Below, piece after piece: positions 8,214-17,020 of a stretch of 64,000 nt of DNA; position 1 is the first letter of the stretch; every line of letters starts with the position of its first letter. The position numbers were made by a program, and so were the translations under genes. Under the pieces are notes generated by a model. The model was not told the origin of the DNA. It saw nothing but the letters and a program-made list of their open reading frames with translations, and searched no databases. The DNA is from Skermanella pratensis (lineage in GTDB: Bacteria; Pseudomonadota; Alphaproteobacteria; Azospirillales; Azospirillaceae), in the NCBI RefSeq assembly GCF_008843145.1, contig NZ_CP030265.1, positions 3,836,501-3,900,500 on the forward strand. Direction: 5' to 3'.

Positions 8214-8606
8214 TCATTGGCGCGGGGCGGCCGCCCGGGCATCCTCGGGGCCTGTTCCGCTTGCCGAGCCGATCGTCGAGCCGGTCTTGGCCGGGCCGGT
8301 CGTGACGGTCGCGGTCACGGCACCGTTCCGGGGGTCGAGCACGTAGAGGCGGTCGCCCTGCCCGCCGGGCAGGCGCACGCTGAAAACGATCCGGCTGCCG
8401 GACGGCACCAATGTTTCGATGGTGGCGCCCTCGGGCAGCCCCAGGGCGGTCTCGGCGATGCCGCCCGGCGGTGGAGGCGGCGGAGCACCCGGCTCCGCCC
8501 GGCGCTCGGGATCGGTCATGCGGTCGTAGACCTCATAGCTGATGAAGACGAACCCCGCGGCGATGAAGAGGCCCATGATGACGAGGATGGCTTTGAGTGC
8601 CCGCAC
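8214..8606 (-). CDS. Small inner-membrane-anchored protein (DUF6476-like), unknown function
   Basis: 130 residues. One N-terminal transmembrane helix (about residues 7-25) is followed by a Pro-rich linker with six consecutive prolines. A small beta-rich domain follows (GSRIVFSVRLPGGQGDRLYVLDPRNG), then a low-complexity tail. The orientation predicts a periplasmic domain. It is divergent from the pseudouridine synthase gene with 23 bases between starts, a pairing I recall from other alphaproteobacteria. The family name is a recollection and not certain. Confidence 0.7.
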   Translation of the reverse strand: MRALKAILVIMGLFIAAGFVFISYEVYDRMTDPERRAEPGAPPPPPPGGIAETALGLPEGATIETLVPSGSRIVFSVRLPGGQGDRLYVLDPRNGAVTATVTTGPAKTGSTIGSASGTGPEDARAAAPRQ

Positions 8607-8629
8607 GATCGAGGTCCAGTCTGTTGAAG

Positions 8630-9691
8630 ATGACGGCTGAAGAAGAGGACGACATTGAGGACACGGACGGCGAAGCCGATCCGGGGGGCGAGCCGTTCAG
8701 CTTCACCGCGGCCGAGGCGGACCGGGGCGAACGGTTGGACAAGCTTCTGGCCTGCGGGCTCGACGGCCTGTCGCGCACCCGTATCCGCTCGCTGATCGAC
8801 CAGGGCCGGGTTTCGAGTCTCGGGCGGACGATAGCCGACCCGTCATTGCGGGTCAAACCCGGCCAGATCTTCGACGTCCTGGTGCCCGAGCCGGAACCGG
8901 CGCTCCCCGTCCCCCAGGAAATCCCGCTCAGCGTCGCCTACGAGGACGACGACCTGCTGGTGGTCGACAAGCCCGCCGGCATGGTGGTCCATCCGGCCGC
9001 GGGCAATGCCGACGGGACGCTGGTCAACGCCCTGCTGTGGCATTGCGGCGACCGCCTGTCCGGCATCGGCGGCGTCCGCAGGCCGGGTATCGTCCACCGG
9101 CTCGACAAGGAGACCAGCGGGCTGATGGTGGTGGCGAAGAACGACTTGGCGCATGCCGGCCTGGCCGCCCAGTTCGCCGACCGGTCGCTCAGCCGGACCT
9201 ACCGGGCGGTCGTGGCCGGAGTCCCCTCCCCCACCCGGGGCGAGATCACCGGCAATATCGGGCGCAGTTCGTCGGACCGAAAGAAGATGGCGGTCGTCTC
9301 CGGCGGCAAGCCCGCGCTGACCCGCTATCGCGTGATCAAGGCGTTCGGAACCTGGGCGTCACTCGTGGAATGCACCCTGGCGACCGGCCGCACGCATCAA
9401 ATAAGGGTGCATATGACCCATGTCGGACATCCACTGATCGGCGATCCGGTCTATGGTGGTCGGAAAAGTGGAATTAGGGGAGCTGCAAGGACCGGCAGCG
9501 ACGGGTCGGCGGCATCAAGGGCCCGCGGAATTCCGGAACCGGCGCGGGACGCGGTTGTTGGATTCGGTCGACAAGCCCTGCACGCCGTGGCGCTGCGGTT
9601 CAACCACCCGCGCGACGCCCGTCCGATGCAGTTCGAATCCGAATTACCTATGGACATCCAAAGGTTAATAGCCAGCTTGGAATCGATTTAA
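8630..9691 (+). CDS. rluD: RluA/RluD-family 23S rRNA pseudouridine synthase
   Basis: 353 residues. An S4 RNA-binding domain (about 33-80, GERLDKLLACGL...RIRSLIDQGRV) precedes the synthase domain with the catalytic HRLDKETSGL motif (Asp159) and the GRTHQIRVH and DPVYGG motifs. RluD-type enzymes make pseudouridines in helix 69 of 23S rRNA; the exact target here is inferred. The ATG at 8630 begins the acidic leader MTAEEEDD. Between VYGG and the final QALHA motif there is an Ala/Arg/Gly-rich loop longer than usual. rpoH follows 133 bases downstream. Confidence 0.88.
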   Translation: MTAEEEDDIEDTDGEADPGGEPFSFTAAEADRGERLDKLLACGLDGLSRTRIRSLIDQGRVSSLGRTIADPSLRVKPGQIFDVLVPEPEPALPVPQEIPLSVAYEDDDLLVVDKPAGMVVHPAAGNADGTLVNALLWHCGDRLSGIGGVRRPGIVHRLDKETSGLMVVAKNDLAHAGLAAQFADRSLSRTYRAVVAGVPSPTRGEITGNIGRSSSDRKKMAVVSGGKPALTRYRVIKAFGTWASLVECTLATGRTHQIRVHMTHVGHPLIGDPVYGGRKSGIRGAARTGSDGSAASRARGIPEPARDAVVGFGRQALHAVALRFNHPRDARPMQFESELPMDIQRLIASLESI

Positions 9692-9824
9692 ACCTATACC
9701 CGAGCTGTGACGTGGGGTATTATGGTCGCAAAGGCCGGGCCCCGGATGGGTCGGTTCCCGTGGCGGTCGGGGATCAAGGTTACTCAGGCACGAATAACCA
9801 CCGCCCGAAGAGAGGGGCTAGCAA

Positions 9825-10709
9825 ATGTCGAACACTCCCAGCGTCCCGGTCATCAGTTCCGAAGGCAATCTGGCCCGCTACCTTCAGGAAATCCGCAAGT
9901 TCCCCATGCTCGAGCCGCAGCAGGAGTTCATGCTCGCCAAGTCCTGGCGCGAGCACGGCGACACCGAGGCCGCGCACAAGCTGGTGACCAGCCATCTCCG
10001 GCTGGTCGCCAAGATCGCCATGGGCTACCGTGGCTACGGCCTGCCGCTGTCCGAGCTTATCTCGGAAGGCAATGTCGGCATGATGCAGGCGGTCAAGCGA
10101 TTCGACCCGGACCGCGGCTTCCGGCTTGCGACATACGCCATGTGGTGGATCCGCGCCGCTATCCAGGAATACATCCTGCACAGCTGGTCGCTGGTCAAGA
10201 TGGGCACCACGGCCGCGCAGAAGAAGCTGTTCTTCAACCTGCGCAAGCTCAAAGGGCAGATGCAGGCGATCGACGAGGGCGACCTGTCGCCTGAGCACGT
10301 GACCCAGATCGCGACCAAGCTGGACGTGCCCGAACAGGACGTGGTCAACATGAACCGCCGCCTGGCCAGCCCCGACCATTCGCTGAACGCGCCGCTGCGG
10401 GCCGACAGCGAGGGCGAGTGGCAGGACTGGCTGGTCGATGAGAAGGACACCCAGGAGATCCACCTGGCCGAGCGGGAGGAGCTGACCAAGCGCCGCGCCC
10501 TGCTCAAGAGCGCCATGACCAACCTCAACGAGCGCGAGCGGCATATCCTGACCGAGCGGCGCCTCCGCGACGAGCCGACCACGCTGGAGGACCTGTCGCA
10601 GCAGTACGGCATCAGCCGCGAGCGCGTGCGCCAGATCGAGGTCCGGGCGTTCGAGAAGCTCCAGAAGAACATCAAGAACGCGGCTATCGAGCAGCGGCTG
10701 GCCCAATGA
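9825..10709 (+). CDS. rpoH: RNA polymerase sigma-32 factor (heat shock)
   Basis: 294 residues. Region 2 reads RFDPDRGFRLATYAMWWIRA, followed by the RpoH-box region QKKLFFNLRKLK and a region 4 helix-turn-helix (TLEDLSQQYGISRERVRQIE). RpoH directs transcription of chaperone and protease genes. An AGAGAGGGGC ribosome site precedes ATG 9825. No confident promoter is seen in the 133-base leader. Gene order rluD-rpoH is common in alphaproteobacteria. Confidence 0.96.
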   Translation: MSNTPSVPVISSEGNLARYLQEIRKFPMLEPQQEFMLAKSWREHGDTEAAHKLVTSHLRLVAKIAMGYRGYGLPLSELISEGNVGMMQAVKRFDPDRGFRLATYAMWWIRAAIQEYILHSWSLVKMGTTAAQKKLFFNLRKLKGQMQAIDEGDLSPEHVTQIATKLDVPEQDVVNMNRRLASPDHSLNAPLRADSEGEWQDWLVDEKDTQEIHLAEREELTKRRALLKSAMTNLNERERHILTERRLRDEPTTLEDLSQQYGISRERVRQIEVRAFEKLQKNIKNAAIEQRLAQ

Positions 10710-10739
10710 GGGCCGGCCGCTCCCCGTTGCGATCCGCCC

Positions 10740-11225
10740 CTATTCCGGGTTCTCCTCTTCGGGTTCGACCACGCCGCTGACCTCCGGCCCCCATTCGGCG
10801 ATCAGTTCCTGCTGCTCGCCCAGCCGCTTGGCGATGCTGTTCTCCGCGCGGAGCGTGATCCAGCCCGCCACCGCGGGCGGAATCCCGTAATAGAGCGCCC
10901 AGCCCATCCCGGCGGAGCCGTACATCACCAGCCAGGCGAAGGGGTCCGACATCACCTTGGCCAGCGCTCCCATCGTGTGCCCGCCCTGCCAGAGGCTGAT
11001 GATGAAAGCGACCACCCCGACGAAGTTCAGCGCGCCCACGGTCATGGGCGCCGTCTTGTCCGGGTCGCGGTCCACCACATAGGCGACCGCGGTCGGGATC
11101 ATGCCGACCATCAGCAGGATCGTGCTGGGCAGGAAGATCAGTCCCGCCGGGAACAGGATCACCAGCGCGGTCACCATGCCGCTGGAATTGCCCTTGCGGC
11201 CCCTTCCGCTTCCTCCCCGGCTCAT
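10740..11225 (-). CDS. Multi-pass membrane protein, unknown, partner of pseudokinase
   Basis: 161 residues. A Gly/Ser/Arg-rich cytoplasmic start is followed by about four hydrophobic segments (near 18-50, 62-80, 95-120) and an acidic C-terminal tail (VEPEEENPE). No known family is recognised. Its ATG overlaps the stop of the upstream pseudokinase gene by 4 bases (ATGA at 11222-11225), so the two are translated together and probably form a membrane complex. Confidence 0.75.
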   Translation of the reverse strand: MSRGGSGRGRKGNSSGMVTALVILFPAGLIFLPSTILLMVGMIPTAVAYVVDRDPDKTAPMTVGALNFVGVVAFIISLWQGGHTMGALAKVMSDPFAWLVMYGSAGMGWALYYGIPPAVAGWITLRAENSIAKRLGEQQELIAEWGPEVSGVVEPEEENPE

Positions 11226-13315
11226 CGCAGCATCACCATGTAGATACCGATGCCGACCAGCGCCACGGTGGCGAACACGCTGGACACCACCGCCGCCGCC
11301 TGACGGCCCGAACTCTCCGCGATCTCCGTGCGGTTCGCGATCTCCCGCCTCAGCTTCTCGACCTCGCGGCCGGCGATCTGGAACTCACGCCGCGCGCGGG
11401 CGAACTCGATCTCGTCCTTGCGGATCGCCGCCGGGTCGTCGATCAGCTTCAGCAGGCCCATCAGGTTCCCCTCCGCCGCCGACCGGGCCGCCTCGCCGCG
11501 CAGCCTGCCGCGGTGCGCACGGCTGTGGAAGCGGTCGATCGCCGGGCCGATCAGGTCGATCATCCAGCCGCACAGGTTCGGCAGGCTGGCCGGCCCATAG
11601 CGCTTCTGCACCTCCGCCAGCACGTTGACCATGGCCGAGATGCGCCGCAACGTCTCGCCGCTCGGCGTGGTCAGCGCGATCAGCCGCTCGTCCAGCTTGC
11701 GGTAGCGCGCGATCAGGAAGGCGGCGATATGGCGGTCTATCGGTTCCCGCGGCCGGCCGGGCTGGCCCGCGACCTCCTCCAGCGCGGTCAGCAGCTCGTT
11801 GGCGCTGGTCACCATATGGTTGCGGACCATGGGGCTGAAGCAGGGCTGCATCGGGTTCAGCTCGTACAGCACCCGCTCGATGCCGTAGCCGGAGCCGAGT
11901 CGTTCCAGCAGGGTGCGCAGCGCGTCGAAGGTCTGGCTCATGGGCACGTATTCGGCCTTGAACTCGGCCTGCATGCCGACCCAGAACATCGGCAGCTGGG
12001 CGGAAATCGCCTCGCCCAGCGCCTGGTAGCCCTCGTTGCGGGCGAAGGCCTCGGCCATGGCGGTCCCGAAGCCGTCGATCATGACAGCCTTCTGCTTGTA
12101 CCGGATGGGTGCGGGCGGATCGAGCGCGATGCAGACCCGGGCAACCAGCCGCTCCTCGAAGTTGCCGCCCTTGTTGGCCCCGGCCGATTCGACCGCGGTC
12201 GCCACCGCCTCGGCGCGCGCCTCGTCGCCCAGGCTGCGGCGCAGCCAGCGGTCCAGGTCGCCGTTCTCGATCACCGGGACCGCCGCGGCGGGGTTCCTGG
12301 CGAAGACCCGGGCCAACCCGCGGCAATGCCAGTAGCTCGTGCCGGAGAACTCGAAGGGCCGGGCCGCCTTGCGCGGCACCTGCGGCTGCTTGGGACTCAG
12401 CCGCCGGCCGCTCAGCCAGAGATCCAGGTCGTTCAGGGTCCAGCGCATCTTGGGATCGTCGGCCAGCAGCCCGCGCAGCGGCTCCATCAGGTTGAGCGAC
12501 AGCCGCGACGTGCCGACCAGCGCCGGGTATGTCCCGCGGTCCAGCTTGGCCTGAAGCATCGCCTCGTCGTCCAGGTGGCGCACGGGGTTGCGGCCCAGGA
12601 ACAGCAGCAGGATGGTGACCCCAAGCGCGTAGAGGTCGTCGGCGGTGGTTCCGGCGCCCCGCCCCGACGGCTGCGCCATGCTGCGCTCGATCGTCAGGAA
12701 CAGCGGCACCTGCCCGAAGGAGGTCACGGTCGAGACGCATTCGCCCAGCATCACGCCCGCCGTCCCCTGGTCGCGCAGGAAGATGTTGGTGGGACGGATG
12801 TCGCCGTGGACGATGCCCCGGCTGGACAACTCGCGGAGCGCCGAGGCGAGCGGCTGGATCACCGCGCGGGTGATCTGCTCCTGCGTCATCTGCTCGCGGG
12901 TGTCGTTCAGGCTGTTCATCAGCCGGCGCCCGCCGGGATTTTCCAGGATGAAGACGATCCGCTTCAACCCGTCGAGCGGCCAGTCGACCATCCCCCACTC
13001 GACCATGCGCATCAGCGCGACATGCTCGACGCCGCGGATGCCGGACAGCAGGTCCATCCGGGCCGGCACGCCTGCCGTGCCGACGATCGCGAAGACTTCC
13101 ATCCTGCGGTCGCGGAGCGCGCGCACGGCATAGGCCTTGCCGGCCGGTCCATCCAGGGCGGGGAGCGGATTCCCGGGCTGTATCTCGAATCGCCCGGCCA
13201 GCGAGACGGGTTCGACATCGCGGCCGGCAGAACCGGATCCGGGGGCGGTGGCTTGGGCGGCGGTCGCCATCAGGTCGCAGGAGTCCCGGCTTGCAAACAG
13301 CGTCGGGTCCAGCAT
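11222..13315 (-). CDS. Membrane-anchored protein-kinase-like protein (probable pseudokinase)
   Basis: 697 residues. A kinase-like lobe spans about 40-310: the catalytic loop is HGDIRPTN (His170, Asp172, Asn177) and the TTADDLYALGVTILLL helix-F region is clear. However, the magnesium-binding DFG is replaced by GEC (191-193), no beta-3 lysine can be placed, and the glycine loop is absent, so ATP transfer is doubtful. The middle (320-600) is helical with no recognised domain. A charged coiled coil (about 630-670) leads to a single C-terminal transmembrane helix (675-695). This tail-anchored design puts the bulk in the cytoplasm. It is translationally coupled to the downstream membrane protein. 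Confidence 0.8.
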   Translation of the reverse strand: MLDPTLFASRDSCDLMATAAQATAPGSGSAGRDVEPVSLAGRFEIQPGNPLPALDGPAGKAYAVRALRDRRMEVFAIVGTAGVPARMDLLSGIRGVEHVALMRMVEWGMVDWPLDGLKRIVFILENPGGRRLMNSLNDTREQMTQEQITRAVIQPLASALRELSSRGIVHGDIRPTNIFLRDQGTAGVMLGECVSTVTSFGQVPLFLTIERSMAQPSGRGAGTTADDLYALGVTILLLFLGRNPVRHLDDEAMLQAKLDRGTYPALVGTSRLSLNLMEPLRGLLADDPKMRWTLNDLDLWLSGRRLSPKQPQVPRKAARPFEFSGTSYWHCRGLARVFARNPAAAVPVIENGDLDRWLRRSLGDEARAEAVATAVESAGANKGGNFEERLVARVCIALDPPAPIRYKQKAVMIDGFGTAMAEAFARNEGYQALGEAISAQLPMFWVGMQAEFKAEYVPMSQTFDALRTLLERLGSGYGIERVLYELNPMQPCFSPMVRNHMVTSANELLTALEEVAGQPGRPREPIDRHIAAFLIARYRKLDERLIALTTPSGETLRRISAMVNVLAEVQKRYGPASLPNLCGWMIDLIGPAIDRFHSRAHRGRLRGEAARSAAEGNLMGLLKLIDDPAAIRKDEIEFARARREFQIAGREVEKLRREIANRTEIAESSGRQAAAVVSSVFATVALVGIGIYMVMLR

Positions 13316-13601
13316 GGCACATCGACCGATAACGAAGCGTTAAGAGCTTTCACCTGGAACCAAGCCCGCCCGATCCGGCCGGTCGGGTTACGCCGGCAAC
13401 CAAATACGGTCGGTGGCGTTTATTGTCACCATTTTATCTGAACAAGACGGCTACGGTGCGATAATGGCTATCCGGCGCTGATCCTCAGCCTGTGCGAAAC
13501 TCGACCGATCCGGCCGCCGTCCTGACGGGATGGCGGTCCCGAGACTACGAAAGACCGGCGTCGCGTGAAGTGCGCGCCCAAGAACTGGAGGCACCAGAAC
13601 C
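13316..13601. other. Divergent intergenic region, no gene seen
   Basis: 286 bases between the pseudokinase start and the peptide ABC operon. The 13390-13440 part is comparatively AT-rich and probably holds one or both promoters, but no -35/-10 pair stands out. CTGGAGGCACC before 13602 is the ribosome site of the binding protein. Confidence 0.4.
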
Positions 13602-15200
13602 ATGGTAAAGCGCACCGATGGGAGCTTTCCCGCCACTACCCTGCCGGGCCTGACGGCCGAAGGCTCCACCCGCCGCCAGTTCCTTGCCGGAGCGTCGTCG
13701 CTGGCGCTGGGAGCCGCCCTCGGGCTGGCCGGAACAGCGGCATGGACCCTCCCGGCATCCGCGCAGGGCACGCCGCGGCGCGGCGGGTCTCTCAAGATCG
13801 CGGTCCCGGCCGCCACCTCGATCGACCCGGTCAGGCTGAACAGCTCGGGCGGCATCGCGATCGTCCAGCAGGTCGCGGAATACCTGGTCTATGCCGAGCC
13901 CGACCTGACGCTGCGGCCGGTGCTGGCGACCTCGTGGGAGCCGAGCGAGGGCGGCAAGGTCTGGACCTTCGCGCTGCGCCAGGGGGTCAAGTTCCACGAC
14001 GGGCGCCCGCTGACCGCCGACGACGTGGTCGCCACCTTCCAGCGGCTGGTCGATCCGGCCAACGCCTCGCCGGCCGCCGGCGCCATGCCGTTCCTGAAGA
14101 AGGAGGGCGTGGCCAAGGTGGACGACCACACCGTCCGCTTCACGCTCGACCGGCCGATCGGGACCTTCCCCTATTTCACCCACACCTACAATTGCGTGAT
14201 CCTGCCCGCCGACTATGCCGGCAACTTCGCCGAGAAGCCGATCGGTACAGGACCGTTCAAGCTGGTCTCCTACCGGCCCCAGGAAGGAGCGAAGTTCGAG
14301 CGGAACGCCGATTACTGGGACCAGCCAAAGCCCTACCTGGACAGGCTGGAGATCCAGACCTTCGAGTCGCCGCAGCCGATGGTGCTGGCGCTCCAGTCCG
14401 GCGACGTCCAGGTGGTCCAGCAGCTCAGCTACATCGACGCCCAGGGCATCCGGAACGACAAGAACGTGGCGCTGATCCAGGCCGACGCCGCCGACCACCG
14501 GCAGCTCTGCATGCGCACCGACATGAAGCCGTTCGACGACAAGCGGGTCCGCCAGGCGGTGGCGCTCTGCTTCGACCGCCCGGCCATGGTCCGGGGGCTT
14601 CTGGGCGGACTGGCCGACGTCGCCAACGACCACCCGATCGCGCCGATCTACCCGGAGAAGATCGAGCTGGCGCAGCGCCAGGCCGACATCGCCCGGGCGC
14701 GCCAACTGCTGGCCGACGCGGGATACCCGCAGGGCTTCCCGATCGACCTCTATACCCACCAGTACCTTGAACTGCCGCAATTCGCGGCGCTGGCCCAGCA
14801 GATGCTCGCGCCCGCCGGGATCAAGGTCAATCTGAAGGTCGAGCCGACCAATCTCTATTACAACCACTGGACGGAGGTCGGCTTCGGCCTGACCGACTGG
14901 ACCAGCCGACCGGTCGCGGCGCAGATCCTGGCGCAATCCTTCCGCGGCGGCGCGGAATGGAACGCCGCCCACTGGAAGAACGAGGCGTTCGACGCCCTGC
15001 TCGCCCGGTTCGAGGCGGAACCGGACGTGGCGCAACGCGGCAAGCTGGGTTCCGAGATGGCGGCGATCCTCAACGACGAGGTCCCGGCCGTCATCGCCTA
15101 TTTCAACAAGAACCTGCGGGCGGCCCGCACCAGCGTGAAGGGCTTGACCGGCAGCATGTCCAACTATCTCGACATGACCCGGACTTGGCTGGACGCCTGA
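13602..15200 (+). CDS. Peptide/nickel-type ABC transporter substrate-binding protein
   Basis: 532 residues, SBP_bac_5 family (cluster C, DppA/OppA type). A Tat signal, TRRQFLAGASSLALG, with cleavage near PASAQG predicts a folded periplasmic protein. Family segments include GGSLKIAVP, WTFALRQGVKFHDGRPLTADDVV and IGTGPFKLVSY. It begins an operon with two permeases, a fused double ATPase and a second, PhnD-like binding protein. Ligands of this family include peptides, opines, nickel-chelates and glycosides; nothing visible fixes the ligand. Confidence 0.92.
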   Translation: MVKRTDGSFPATTLPGLTAEGSTRRQFLAGASSLALGAALGLAGTAAWTLPASAQGTPRRGGSLKIAVPAATSIDPVRLNSSGGIAIVQQVAEYLVYAEPDLTLRPVLATSWEPSEGGKVWTFALRQGVKFHDGRPLTADDVVATFQRLVDPANASPAAGAMPFLKKEGVAKVDDHTVRFTLDRPIGTFPYFTHTYNCVILPADYAGNFAEKPIGTGPFKLVSYRPQEGAKFERNADYWDQPKPYLDRLEIQTFESPQPMVLALQSGDVQVVQQLSYIDAQGIRNDKNVALIQADAADHRQLCMRTDMKPFDDKRVRQAVALCFDRPAMVRGLLGGLADVANDHPIAPIYPEKIELAQRQADIARARQLLADAGYPQGFPIDLYTHQYLELPQFAALAQQMLAPAGIKVNLKVEPTNLYYNHWTEVGFGLTDWTSRPVAAQILAQSFRGGAEWNAAHWKNEAFDALLARFEAEPDVAQRGKLGSEMAAILNDEVPAVIAYFNKNLRAARTSVKGLTGSMSNYLDMTRTWLDA

Positions 15201-15210
15201 GGGGGCGGGC

Positions 15211-16167
15211 ATGCTGCGCTTCCTTGGGCGCCGCGTCCTGCTGGTCCTGGTGACGCTGGCGGTGGCGTCGGTCCTGATCTTCGCCATCACCAACGTGCTT
15301 CCCGGCGATGTCGGCCGCATCATCCTGGGGCCGTTCGCGCCCCAGGACGCGGTCGAGCGGCTGAACGCCGAGCTGGGCGCCGACCGACCCGTCGCGGTCC
15401 GCTATGCCGAGTGGCTGGCCGGCGTGGTCCGGGGCGACTGGGGGCGGTCCTACGCCTTCGACACCGCCGTCTTCCCCCTGGTGGCGGAACGGCTCGGCCG
15501 CTCCCTGACCTTGGCGGGCAGCGGCCTGGCCGTGCTGGTTCCGCTGGCGGTCGCGGCGGGAGTCGCCGCGGCGCGGCGGGAGGGCGGGCTGTTCGACCGC
15601 GTGCTGTCGGTGGCCGGGCTGGCGGTCGGGGCCTTGCCCGAATTCGTCACCGGCGTCCTGCTGATCCTGGTGTTCGGCATCTGGCTGGGATGGCTGCCGA
15701 TCCAGGCTCTGCCGCCCGAGGGCGCCGGGCCGCTGACCGTGGCGGCCCATCTGGTGCTGCCGGTCGGCTGCCTGGTGCTGCTGCTGTTCGCCTACCTGTT
15801 CCGCATGACCCGGGCCAGCATGATCGAGGCGCTGGCGGCGGACTATACCCGGACGGCCGTGCTGAAGGGCCTTCCGCAACGGACCGTGATCCGCCGCCAC
15901 GTGCTGCGCAACGCGCTGCTTCCGACCATCACCGTGATCGGCGCCCAGATCGGCTGGCTGGTCGGCGGGCTGGTGGTGGTCGAGACGCTGTTCAAGTATC
16001 CCGGCATCGGCAGCCTGATCCATTTCGCGGCGACCAACAAGGACATCCCGCTGCTGGTCGGCTGTTCGCTCGCCATCACCTTCGTGTTCGCCCTGGGCAA
16101 CCTGGCGGCGGATCTCCTCTATGCCGCGTTGAATCCACGGGTGCGCCATGGCCGTAACGCTCACTGA
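15211..16167 (+). CDS. DppB-type ABC transporter permease
   Basis: 318 residues with six predicted transmembrane helices, the first at residues 8-30 (VLLVLVTLAVASVLIFAI). The EAA-loop region reads DYTRTAVLKGLPQRTVIRRHVLRNALLPT, and the C-terminal part (VETLFKYPGIGSLI) is typical of DppB. It forms the inner-membrane channel with the DppC-type partner. It starts 10 bases after the binding-protein stop and overlaps the next gene by 20 bases. Confidence 0.93.
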   Translation: MLRFLGRRVLLVLVTLAVASVLIFAITNVLPGDVGRIILGPFAPQDAVERLNAELGADRPVAVRYAEWLAGVVRGDWGRSYAFDTAVFPLVAERLGRSLTLAGSGLAVLVPLAVAAGVAAARREGGLFDRVLSVAGLAVGALPEFVTGVLLILVFGIWLGWLPIQALPPEGAGPLTVAAHLVLPVGCLVLLLFAYLFRMTRASMIEALAADYTRTAVLKGLPQRTVIRRHVLRNALLPTITVIGAQIGWLVGGLVVVETLFKYPGIGSLIHFAATNKDIPLLVGCSLAITFVFALGNLAADLLYAALNPRVRHGRNAH

Positions 16168-17020
16168 CCGCGGCCGCCGCGACGGGAGCCGACACGACAG
16201 GAACAGGCACCGGGCGGCGATGCCGCGCGGCACGGTATCGCTCGCCATCGGGTTGCTGATGATCCTGGTCTGGGTGGTGACCGCCCTGGGCGCTTCCTGG
16301 ATCGCCCCCTACCCGCCCGCCGACATCGACTTCCTGGCGATCTCCCAGCCGCCCTCGGCCGCCCACTGGTTCGGCACCGACCAGCTCGGCCGCGACATCC
16401 TGAGCCGGGTGATCCACGGCGGCGCCTATGTGCTGACCATAGCGCCGGCGGCGACGCTTCTGGGGCTGGCCCTGGGCGCCGCCATCGGGCTGGCCACCGC
16501 CTGGTTCGGGTCGTGGGTGGACGAGGTGGTGATGCGCGTGCTGGACGCCGTCATGGCCTTTCCGATCGTCATCCTGGCGATGCTGGCGCTGACATTCCTG
16601 GGGGCCGGCACCGGCAACGTGGTGCTGGTGATCGGGCTGGTGTTCGCGCCGCTGATCGCCCGCACCGTGCGAGCATCGGCGCTGGTCGAGGCCCGCAAGG
16701 AATATGTCATGGCGGCCCAGCTCCGCGGCGAGGGCGCCCTTTACATCATGGCGATGGAGCTGCTGCCCAACGTGCGCGGGCCGCTGGTCGTCGAGGGGAC
16801 GGTCCGGCTCGGCTATGCCGTCTTCACCTCCGCGACGCTAGGCTTCCTGGGCCTGGGCGTCCAGCCGCCGACCCCCGACTGGGGCCTGATGGTCAGCGAG
16901 AACCAGGCGCTGCTGACCACGGCGCCCTGGACCGTCCTGTTTCCCGCGCTGGCGATCGCCTGGGTGGTGGTCGCCATAGGGCTGGCCGCCGACGGGCTTA
17001 AGGAATATCTGGAGCCGTGA
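16148..17020 (+). CDS. DppC-type ABC transporter permease
   Basis: 290 residues. An Arg-rich N-terminus is followed by the first helix (SLAIGLLMILVWVVTALG). The DppC-type segment HWFGTDQLGRDILSRVIHG and the coupling loop VRASALVEARKEYVMAAQ are present. It pairs with the upstream permease. Its 3' end overlaps the ATPase gene (GTGA at 17017-17020), indicating translational coupling. Confidence 0.93.
   Translation: MAVTLTDRGRRDGSRHDRNRHRAAMPRGTVSLAIGLLMILVWVVTALGASWIAPYPPADIDFLAISQPPSAAHWFGTDQLGRDILSRVIHGGAYVLTIAPAATLLGLALGAAIGLATAWFGSWVDEVVMRVLDAVMAFPIVILAMLALTFLGAGTGNVVLVIGLVFAPLIARTVRASALVEARKEYVMAAQLRGEGALYIMAMELLPNVRGPLVVEGTVRLGYAVFTSATLGFLGLGVQPPTPDWGLMVSENQALLTTAPWTVLFPALAIAWVVVAIGLAADGLKEYLEP

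Noticed and set aside
9660-9720. Possible sigma-32 promoter upstream of rpoH (CTTG ... CCTATA)
   Set aside because: The spacer is 13 bp instead of the 16-18 needed.
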